Source: Eretmocerus hayati (lineage: Eukaryota; Arthropoda; Insecta; Hymenoptera; Aphelinidae). Taken from it: a stretch of DNA of 64,000 nt. The translations under genes were made by a program, and so were the position numbers. Position 1 is the stretch's first letter, and each line of letters begins with the position of its first letter. The notes under the pieces were generated by a model. It saw only the letters and a program-made list of their open reading frames with translations. It did not search any database and was not told where the DNA came from. Below are positions 25,701 through 37,700 of the stretch, piece after piece. Where the stretch lies: assembly GCA_029851415.1 (NCBI GenBank), contig CM056741.1:148168522-148232521 (forward strand). The letters are read 5' to 3'.

Positions 25701-28700
25701 GTGCTTATAAAATTACAAAATATAGTATTCGCAACTCGTTCATGAGGTTCCTCCGTTTCCAAACAATTATTTCGACTCTTGCCTGTGGCTCAGGCCAAAA
25801 CCCAAATGCTCGGAAGCGAGCTACAAGCTCATAAACTCCGTGTAAAATGTACTATTACTTCATTCCTAACTCTCTTCTGACACTTTCATAGCATGATAAA
25901 ACACATCCACAACTTTATTGTCGGTATTGACTCGTCATTTTATAAATTTCTCTGAAATTTCAATTCATACTGGGTTACGACATTCCAAAAACTTATACCG
26001 ATTCGAGCGAATCCTCAGAGCAAAACAGTAAACTATTCTGAAATTCCACAGTCTGTCTCTGATCGTACACATTGGAGTGAGAGCGTGACTAGAATAATTG
26101 TAAGGGCTTATTGTCCAGATCAGTTCAAAACATGGTGTTTGGAGTCCAATTTTTCTAGAATCATCTCATCATGCAGGCGGGCATTGATTTTATGATTTCC
26201 ATGTCGTGCAAAATCTGAAGGTCCATCCATGAAACGGGTAGAAATAAGACATCGATTAAAATCGAGATAAGATTTCAATACTTGCCGAAGTATGTTGAAT
26301 ATAAATGAGCTATTGTATATTTGGTGCTTTGTAGTGATGGAAGAATCTAATTCGTCACCATCTATCGCTGCTACTGTTGGTCAAGGTGTTGGTGCAGGAC
26401 TGAATCAGCCGTCAAGTGGTCGTTTTTTAGCAATCCCCGGTAAAACGAACCATGATGACATAGCCTGTTTTAATTTGTGAAATGTTGAAGGCACGCGTAT
26501 TAGATAATTATTTATTTACTCATCAGATATAAGCAAAAAATCGTATCATGACGCTCGCATCACATTGTTGAATTTGAGTTTGACTTTGACTCCTTGTAGG
26601 ATAGCCCGCGTAGGTTAGCAGGAGACTTATTTTATTATTTATCTGATCATCGCTATTCTTCTCTAACGATATTGGGATAAGAATTAAAAAAACGTCATAT
26701 TTTTCATCACATTTGGGTCTTTTTTTCTATTATCAAGCATTACTCTGATCAGGAGTTTACTTGTAGGAAAAAATACCAAGACCTCACAATTTCGACATAC
26801 ATCAACCCTTTCCATTATTTTGACTGATACATGCTCTGATCATTGAACTACGAAATGTGGAATGCTTCTGAATCATTGTTAAAGCTCAACCATGCATGTG
26901 CTACTTGTATATGTGTACATAGCAAGATCATCATTTTATCGCCTAGATTGCATGTTTCTTCGATGGTGACGGTAAATCTAGACACGCAGTCGTGATTGCG
27001 TGGGTGTGTTTAGATAATCAATCATCATTTTGATATTTTGTAATTTTGAATGCAGTAAGCAGTAAGCTAGATGAATTTCAGGCCAAGAATCAGGTGCTCC
27101 AGGGATGGATCGGAGTCCCAGTAGCATTTCGATAAGCAGAAATCATAGTTCGGGCGCTTTGGAAAATGGAGATGTAAATCACAAGGTTTGTGAAATTCAA
27201 ATTTAACTTTGCTATCTGTGAAGTTTTCAATAAAATTTTGATAACACTTTGATGGCAGGGTAATACGCATTTTATGCGAAAAATACCACCCGGTGCCGAG
27301 GCCAGTAATATATTGGTGGGAGAAGTAGATTTTCTTGAAAAAACATTATCTGCCTTTGTCCGTCTCAGTCAAGCTAGTATTATGGGCGACTTGACAGAAG
27401 TACCCGTCCCTACACGATTCATCTTTGTACTTTTAGGTCCTTCGGTGAGTTGAAAAAATGAGCTCAATCATGAAAATTATGTAAATATAATTTTGAAAAT
27501 CTTCCGAAATTGAGCTATGTCTTACATAGTGTTCGATGCGCTGATGTTCGGAGTTTGACAGATTTTATGAAATTTTCTCGATGCCATATTTTCAGGGAGG
27601 AATTTCGAGCTTCCATGAAATAGGTAGAGCAATGGCAACTTTGATGTCAGATGAGGTCTTCCACGACGTAGCTTATAAGGCAAGGAATAGAAACCATCTG
27701 TTAGCAGGAATCGATGAATTTCTGGATGCTGTAACGGTTTTACCACCGGGTGAATGGGATCCAACGATTAGGATAGAACCTCCAGCGGCTATACCTTCTC
27801 AAGTGAGTATTTTACCGTCAGCGAACTCCGTTCTTTTAAAACTCACTGAAAATTGTCAGACGGAGATTCTAGTCTACACTAGCTGAGAGTATTTTGAGCC
27901 GAGGAGTGCTAAAATGGTGGTCACATTATCTTGACTGTGTTGTGAACAACTGAAGTAGCGGTTACTCGGATCAATTCTCCTTGCAAAATTTCCCTGGTGT
28001 GTTGCTCAATTTTCCTCCAAATACTCCCAAATTCGTATTTTTGAAAAGTCCCTTTTCGTGTGAATGTTGCCGAAATGGAACTTCAACCAAATACAACAAT
28101 ACCATAGACATTTTATTCTGGCTGAAATTTAGTCAACTCTATGGTTGGAGAACAATGTACATTTTTCTTAGAGAAGCGTGGGTCAATTGGTCAAGGTATA
28201 CCTTCAGCTCAAAATCTCATGTATACCAGAACATCTCACTATTGTGCAATTATTTATGCCATTTTCGTTAGATTGAATGGTTAATGATATGCATGGCTTA
28301 CATCTCAGAGCAAGTCCGAAAGTGCTAGTTTTTTGACAGTAAAAGTTCCTAGAAGGATCGAGGAATTACGTTGAATAATTGAAGCTTTCAACATTTGAGA
28401 TAAGTCTAGAAGGTGGCGTGATATTATCTGCAGAAAAAGTAGCGTAACTACAATCGTTACTCAAAGACAAAGATAAGAATTTGGTAACTGTTTTGATTGA
28501 CATTTATTACAGGATACAAGGAAGAGACCAAAAGAAGAGAAGCCAAAAGAAGATGTAGATGAAGAAGCAGATGAGCAAAAGTTGAGGGAAGAGTCTGGGT
28601 TGTCGAGATCGGGCAAACTTTTTGGAGGTCTCATTAATGACATAAAACGAAAAGCGCCATTCTACTTTTCCGATTTCAAAGATGCCCTAGCTCTACAATG

Positions 28701-31700
28701 TCTAGCATCTTTTATATTCCTCTATTTTGCCTGTCTGTCACCGATAATCACATTTGGTGGTTTATTGAGTGAAGCGACTGGCAAAAATATGGCTGCCATG
28801 GAATCTCTCGTGTCTGGATTCGTGTGTGGTATAGGATACGGGTTCTTCTCAGGACAACCACTAACAATATTAGGATCTACAGGGCCAGTACTAGTATTCG
28901 AAACTATTGTTTTTGAATTTTGCAAGTAAGTATGTTTCTCTTTTTTCTATGAACTTTACAGTCCGTCTGTTTCATGGTTGATCAGTATTGACATTTACAT
29001 ATTTATCATTCAGAAAATTGGCCTGGAACTATATGTCATTCCGATTCTGGATTGGCACTTGGATAACCTTCATCTTGGTTGTTTTAGTAGCAATTGATGC
29101 GAGTGCTTTAGTATGTTACATAACCAGATTTACGGAAGAAAACTTTGCTACCCTGATTGCATTCATTTTTATCTACAAGGTAGGTTTTGGAGCTTCGCTA
29201 TGCATGGTATGAGGCAAGATAATTGATTGACTCCCGAGTTGACCCGTCTTACAGGCAATCGAGAATGTACTGTCGATCGGAAAGAAATTCCCAATAAATA
29301 CTCATGGAAATGAAACCTTGAGTTATAACTGTTGGTGTGTTCCACAAGACAGGGCAAATGATACGTCAAGACCCTACACATACAGTTATGGGAACAATAG
29401 CTGGTCTTCACTGAATGCAACAGCTTGTAAGGTTAGTAGACTATACAAAGATCTTCAAATAATTTTTGTCATTCATAGTATATTCTATCATTATCTCTAA
29501 ATGATATTTTCCCATGAAGAAAGTCAATATGACCGAATTTATCACCTCTGATTTGCACTTTCTTCAGAGTCCACTTGAATTATTTCGAGACATTCGAAGA
29601 TCATATAGGAGATTAACAATATTTTCAATTCCACAGGATTTGAACGGTGTTTTAGTTGGAGATGGTTGTAATACTCCTCATTATGTACCTGATGTGTTCT
29701 TAATGTCCATTATCCTTTTTATGGGAACATTCTTGCTCTCTGTACAACTCAAAGAATTCAAGAATGCGCTTTTCTTCCCGTCAAAGGTGAGAAACCATTA
29801 AATTCGAATGACCAGGAATGATCTCAATGTCTTACTCTTCTCATCTTAAAATTTATACAGGTTAGGCAGATTATTAGTGATTTCGCTGTAATCATAGCTA
29901 TTTTTTCGATGTCAACTCTCGATTCATGCGTTGGCATAGCCACACCCAAACTAGAAGTACCTCACGAATTCAAGCCTACTCTGGATGGTCGTGGTTGGGT
30001 TATATGGCCTTTCAATGAAAATCCGTGGTGGAGTGCACCTTTAGCAGCTCTTCCAGCTTTACTGGGAACGATATTGATATTTATGGATCAACAAATTACA
30101 GCTGTTATCGTTAATAGGAAAGAAAATAAACTAAAAGTGAGTATTGAGGAAAGTAAAGTACCAAACGAGAATTTGGATTCGACATGTTCAGCTTTTGGCT
30201 TTTACTTTACTTTTCAGAAAGGGTGCGGGTATCACTTAGACCTTTTTGTTTTGGCCATCTTGATAGAAATTTGCTCAGTCATGGGCCTACCATGGTTTGT
30301 TGCTGCAACGGTACTCTCAATCAACCATGTGAATTCTCTGAAATTGGAATCCGAATGCGCTGCTCCTGGTGAAAAACCTCAATTCTTGGGCGTGAGAGAA
30401 CAAAGAGTAACTCATATTTTAATTTTTTTGATGATTGGTTGCTCCGTCTTGCTAACACCATGCTTAAGACGCATACCAATGCCTGTTCTTTTTGGCGTTT
30501 TTCTGTACATGGGAGTGGCATCACTGAAAGGACTACAATTCTTTGATAGAATACTAATAATGTTCATGCCTGTGAAATACCAGCCAGACTACATGTTCCT
30601 TCGTCAGGTGAGCTATAATCAAATTTGTCATATTTCTTCGAGACTTTTGCCGAACAAATTTTTATTTGTCACAATATTCTTAGGTTCCACTGAAACGAGT
30701 GCACATATTTACTCTGATACAACTCGCATGTCTCGCCTGCCTTTGGACCATCAAGTCCTTCAGTTCGACATCAATCCTGTTCCCGTTGATGGTAAATCCG
30801 AATATTTTGACTGGAGAATTACATCTATTTCCATGACTAATTTTGATGATTTTTAGTTGGTGGTGATGATTGGTATAAGGAAAAGCTTAGATTTGATGTT
30901 CACTCAACGAGAGCTGAAGATTTTAGACGATGTTATGCCGGAAACACACAAGAAGGATGCTGAAGACCTACGCCACTTGGAGAATGGCGAGGTTAGCACT
31001 GCTACCAGAATTCTTAGAGCTCTCACATGCAAATAGCGCAAGAGCAGTGACCCTAGGCCTTCTCACCCTGTGGTCACTGTAGCTCTTTGCGAAAATGAAA
31101 AAATTAAGTTTCACCATCAGCACACTTGAAACAGAACGAACACGACCTGTTTTAGGACAAAAAATTGAGTTTATGCTATTGGGTCTTCCGCTTAAAATCA
31201 ACGCTGAAATGAAATGATAGGAATTCAACTCTTGATGATTTTGAGAAAATTTCTCTTTCATAAGAATTTTCGATCCTTGTAAAACTTTTCTCATCATTCT
31301 TCATCCAAGGTGATCATTGATCAGTATTACAGATTGCAATGACTTTTTCAAGACATTATCTTGAGTGTAGAAGTCATTCGTCTTGACATTCCTATTATTC
31401 TTGTGCCAATAACGAAAACAAGTGAAGAATACGGTTGTAGCGTGGAATTGTAACTTTATCCCGAATTATTTCTAGACCACCCTTCGAATGAACTTAGAGA
31501 CCATCTATAATTCGATGATTCATATTTTAATATCAATATCCTATTGTTACGATAATTGATGCAACTGACGTGAGTTCTATGATGTTTAGGTCACCAGAGG
31601 ATTAACCCACGTATTGCTATCGAAGCCTTGAAAGTATTTTGTATGAATTTTGTAAAATTTGAAATGTGGAACTCTTATAGCATTTTAGCAATTTATAATT

Positions 31701-34700
31701 CAAATTTGCAACAATGTAATATTGGAACCAATGTAGTATATAACCAAGAAACCACTATCATTAATACGCACAATTTTCAATCAGAAGAAGTGGACACATT
31801 TGACGCGAAACTATTGAAAATAATAAAAGTCCAAAATGACTCTCACTACGTCAATCAATTATTCCAAAGAAATGAATTTTTTTAAAGCTAGCAAGAGTAT
31901 CATTTAAGTTATAATCAACTGATGGATCACACTTATTGTTATCTATATCTACATGGCAGCACACACAGCACAAGATCATAATTAGTTCTTCTTCAACTAG
32001 TGGAGAATGCAGTTTTTTCATCATTATGTCCTCATGTCACTTGCTTCTTTGCGAGGCACATTCCTCATAGAGAAGCCAGAGGGAGCATCAATAGTCAGAT
32101 AACAATTCCGTCTCACGGGGTGCGAGATTGACTCTAAAAAGCTAATCCGCTGTAAAATGTATCAAGATGATATCTTTCATCTTTGGAAATGACTTACTTG
32201 AGTTGCAAGATCTTAGATAACTGCGGTCTGTGTATCAGACAATATTCGTTACAGAAGCTATCGCCAATTCTATGTTGTAGCATCTCAGTAAGAATATTAC
32301 TGTAGTCAAACGATTATTTTATATTTCGTGTGCTTGACCAGCCAGAACGCCAGAACGTCTCTTTGCTATAGGGATTGGACATACTTATCAGGTTACCGTC
32401 TACTCGAAGATGGTCACCGTTGGATCTAGATTCAGCATTGGATGCATGGGTCTGTGTTCATGATATAGTATTTTTCACTCTTCCCGGTCATTAGTCATCC
32501 ATCAAACGCAAGAGTAAGTGGATCGGGGTTAACACATGAGCTCGACATGAGTGTTTCATGTCACATTGAGTGAACCAGGTCGTGAATAAAGCATGAGCCC
32601 TAACCCTACCAGTGTTAAATCCAGATTCAACGGTAGCCATTTTACGTCTGTATGCAGGCAACCCGACAACTATGTATAATCTCGATTTGGCTTTGTCTCT
32701 TTATTGCTAAACGGTATCCCTCACCCCTAACGGAGAGTTGGAGGTGAGGGAACCCCATCCTGCCTCTCTGTCAAATCGGTACGAACACACTGTTATGCCT
32801 GACGCACAGATCTCACGGAGATTCTACGAGACCCTGAAACTCTCGCGAATCATAATAACGATCTTCACAAAACAATGCTATTGGTTTTCGAAGCCAGTAT
32901 GAAACCCTAGGAGTGCGGATTTGGGCCTCTTGCCTTACTTTATACCTTAGATTACATACTCAGATTCTTAACCATTAATATGATAAGTGATAGCAGTCGA
33001 GTTTATCAACTGTAATCTATGAACTTTTCCTACTCTGACTGTTAAACTGGTCATGTTCTGGCTCCCGAAATTCTCATGGACTGTAAAATATCCCCGAATC
33101 CGGATATTATCTTCTAGCCAAGGTAAATGAATTAGTAGATTGGTGCAGTGATGAGATAGTTGAGGAATTAGTCTGTGGACAATCTAATGCCCTACTACTC
33201 TTATAAATTTTAGAATCCGAATCGTGAGATTCTAACTTTTGAAACGATTCGTGAGAAATCGAACAAAAAAAACAAACAGAGATTCAATCATACTCCAAAC
33301 TTGGCACCGAAAAGTGGGAAGCACATGGTTTCATCAGTGCAATCTTCAAAATGCGCCAGATTACTTGGTCCAATCTTTAACACGGAATATTTTGAGGAGC
33401 GCTAACATGTATTCATGTCAGTATGAAATCACCTATGATTCGATACAGTATTTTCAAAGGTATTCAGGACCGTCTTCAACCATCTTATTCTTTATCAAAA
33501 TTCATGATTCTTCGAATTGTCTGTAGCTGACTTTGCGATCATTCTTAGCACTGTACTCTATTTGCATCAAAATTGGAAACTTGAGCGACGAATTAGATTA
33601 TTTTATTCAAGCCGATCAGCGCCAAGGGAACCTAAACTCATTGTAGGTGGGCAAAGGTCTCTTTCATTGCCTTTAACCTGTGTGAAAATATAATCTTGCA
33701 GAGTATACGAGTCTCACCAATCTCTACCGATAGCAGGAATTGTGTTTGATCCTCCCCCTGGACTAATAGCCCCGATTAATTTGTTCTTCAATCTAAATTA
33801 TGGTTCTCACTGGATCACTCACCATCATTTGGTGTAATACTTTAGAATTGTGAAATTGTATTGATGAAATATTCATGAATCAGGAGATAACCATTAGCAT
33901 TGTAGATTAGACTAGACGTTGCATTTGTCATATTCATGACAAGGAGGGTATTGCATCAGTGAATCAACTATTTCAAAATCCACATCATTCCCTTCGCTTA
34001 GAAGCCCACATTGTGCGCGCACTTTGATCACTATCGTTTCATTTAATGAAGAGAATAGCTTGTACTACTCGAGATGTTGTATCACCAAGTTAGTCAACCC
34101 ATCTTCGTACTTCTCATCATCGGTACGTTGTATTATCGAAGCACTTCTACATATATATATCTGTCGTTAAATTGTATTGGCTGATATTTTGCAACTTGCT
34201 TTCCATCATCACATCATGCATGATTTTGATAAATCGACTTCAATCACATTTTGGTTTCTATATCGTGTCATGAAAATTCAACGAATTTTCTGGATTGTTT
34301 CTCAGGATCACAACGAGTCTATTGATTTTGCACCATCTGGGAATCTGCAAATCCCCCTGGCTAATGGAAACATAATGAAAATCCCTCTTACGAGTATAAA
34401 TATCAGCGAAGAAGTAAACAAAACGGGAATCTGGAAACAAGTCAACGAAGAAAATAATAAAAACAAAAAGTCTAATCCGACAAAGTAAGTTGTCAATTCT
34501 GAAAGACTCATTCTGGGATAATATGTGGCGTCTATTTTTTCAGTGCAGGGAAGCAGAAAAAACACTCGAAGAAGGATACTGGCAATGCAACTGATGAGAC
34601 AACGAGGCTAACCACAATGACAGAAGAGGATGATGACGATGTAGGAATATCAATTAAGGTGACAAACGTTGACAGCTCTAAATTTTAAATATCATTGACA

Positions 34701-37700
34701 CCTCCACTGTAACTCTTCTACCACAAGTACTACTCAAGATAATAACACTCGGACGAGCACGACACACCGACTTCCGTCTTAACCTTATGTTTGGGAGCCG
34801 TGAGTAACATTCACACAGAAATGATTAAACCTTGCATCGCTATGACAAACACTTTACATGCAGCTCACTAAAAGTCAGAATTAGTCTTCGCCCATATAAC
34901 TTCGTAGTTTAGGATGACTTTCTAGGATACATCTTTACGCCTCTCTTACGACCTTACTCACCTGAATCAGGTCAGTCTGGGGAATGCAGATCTCCTTATA
35001 GTGATAAGATTGTGAAAATTCCACAACTTTTTTGTCAAAAGAAGTGCTAGTCGTAGTTTTATATTAAAACTCGAGGAAATGTTGAGAAATATCACAGTCG
35101 TGAGAAGCAGGTTAGATAGTATTCTTCGATGTTTGCCTAAGATGTTCACTTCATGTATTTTTATGCACACTCAGTTTACATGAGGACATCATCAAACCAC
35201 CAAAGAATAAATCCTTCTCCGAATCTCAAGAAATCGAGTTTGTCTTCTAACTGAGCTTCTAACAAGATTTTGAGCCTAATAGGTATCTGGGCCCCAAGAA
35301 ATTTTGCCTGGCACCATTGAAGCGTATTAGTTGCTCATTCAAACAACAGGGGATTCTGTAGGTGAGCTCATGTCTGATTACATGAGTCCGCTAGTGAAAA
35401 AAAGGGATATTAAGAAATGGGAAAGAAATTAGTCGGTTATGGTTTGTAGAGCTCAAATTTTGTTATCAATCCTTGTTGGTATGCGTGGAGTACTAATTTC
35501 ACTAAGTTCCCTAGAAAAGATATCCAGAAAAGTAATATGTGCGCTCGAACAGGACTAAAAGAGATTAGTGAGAAATCATAGAGTATCAATAAGAGGTCAC
35601 TGAGTGTAGCGATCGATAGTCAATCATCTGCAGTATATTTCACTAAAATTCAGTGAGAAATCACTGATCATCGGTGAAATTCCAGTGAGTACGGGATATT
35701 TTCGCTGATCTTGATCAGGACGCAACCAAGATCACAGAGCATGTTCCAATCAGTATTTAGTCAACACTGTGGGATGCGTCCAACTCAGATTAACGTGAGA
35801 TAGAGAGAAACAATAGCCAACATGTCAACTTTTGCCTGGGTGAAGAGTATTCAATGCAATTAAGCAAATTCTAAGAAGCTGTCATTGTCATCAATGTTGC
35901 AACAACACACTGTTCAAATATCAACTTCTGGAAACTACTCAAATATCATTTTGAAAATTTTAGGAAACAAAACTCATAGAGAATCGAGTGAAAATCGAAT
36001 CAGAAGACATTTGGGAAGAGTGATTGTGACGTCATGACAATATCAAATCTACTAATTTTTTATGTCAGCCATGGGAAAATTTTGTGGGTGAAAATCTTCG
36101 TGCTGAGATATGTGAAAAACGAATGAGTTCTATTTTTGGGCTAAATGTTTCAGTTCAGGTTTACTGAGCAAAACTTGCGATCACTGTGCGGAACCAGCAT
36201 CTGACTGATTCCTCATTTGGGTCAATATTGAAAGGAATGCGAAAGCATATTTTTCATCTATTCCCGTGAGAAACTTGATGGTTGTCAACATATTAAGATC
36301 TAATTTGCTCCGAAATAGAGTCGCCAATGAGCTGAATTTATTATGAGAATCAAATCCACTAAGAAGATGCAGAACAAAACTTGATTTAATCACACAATCT
36401 AAACCTAATTGCCAAGGCTCATGAAACTCTCATCATAGACCAGGAGAATTAGATTTTTTTGGCGGTAGAAGATAGGTGCTGGTTTTATTTTTCTTCAGGT
36501 GTAGGACACTCCATAGAACCATGTCTACCACTTCCGAACAAATTTCGCTCGCCGGAAAAAATATTAACAATGAATTACTGATAAAAACGACACTTTTAGC
36601 AGATTAATGCCTATAGCTCTGCGGGTATAACTTTGAGCGAGTTCACTCTGGTTTCACCTTTTAGTTAGTGAAAAAACCTATAGATTCAAAAAAAAATTTA
36701 TTGCTCTAGCCTATTTTTTGTTGGAGTTACGTAGGTTTAAACAAAAAAAGACCTATTATAATCAAATGCTCTTTAATCCTCCAATAACTGACTAATGAGG
36801 CCAAGAATTCAGACAAGCGATAGTTCTCATTGAGGTTAATAAGCATACCAAATTTGGTGACGATTCATTGAACCGTTTTTGAACAACCCTATTTGTTTAT
36901 AAAAAATTGTTTTTCAGGAGAAGAGGCGTAACTTTTTCATAAACAAAAATGGTGTTTTGGGAAAAAACAGGGTGATACCTAGAAGTCTACTCTTCAGTAT
37001 CCCGTTTGAATCATTATCATATCTTGTATAGGCGATTTTTGAGAGCTAATTGTTTATAATTTTTGCATACGCCTCTCATTGTGTATTAAAATCTCGAAAT
37101 ACATCGATTAGATGAGAAGGAACCCGAAAATGAAACCAGCCAATTGCGTTTTTTTCTCAAGCTACCCCAGATTAAGAAAAGAATGAAGGGAATCGGTCAC
37201 GTAGAACCAGAAATATTGCGAAAAAATCCTCGGCGCTCAATTTTGAATCGCACCAAAGATTAGCTGTGGTTGGCTCGTGGCGCGTGAGAAACGAAGAACT
37301 TCAAAATCGAGCGCCTAGAATTTTTTAGCAATATTTCTGGTTCTACGCGACCAATTTCCTTCATTCTTATTTTAATCTGGGGTAGCTTGAGAAAAAAACG
37401 CGATCGGCTGGTTTCATTTTCGGGTTCCTCCTCATCTAATTGGTGTATTTCGAGATTTTAATACACAATGAGAGGCGCGTGCAAAAATTATAAACAATTA
37501 GCTCTCAAAAATCGGCTAAACAAGATATGATAATGATTCAAACGGGATACTGAAGAATAGACTTCTAGGTATCACCCTGATTTTTCCCAAAACACCATCT
37601 TTGTTTATAAAAAAGTTACCCCACTTCTCCTGGAAAACAATTTTTCTATAAACGAATAGGGTTGTTCAAAAACGGTTCAACGAGTCGTCACCAAATTTGG

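Larger units (their letters stand above)
14492..26334 (+). other. large exchanger intron hosting nested mobile DNA
   Basis: This 11.8 kb intron contains two possible cassette exons, a split hairpin element, a 1.1 kb TA-flanked element, the 7.2 kb Tc1-ended element and a short palindromic repeat near 25,550. Outside these, 24,000-26,300 shows no gene that I can support. Confidence 0.75.
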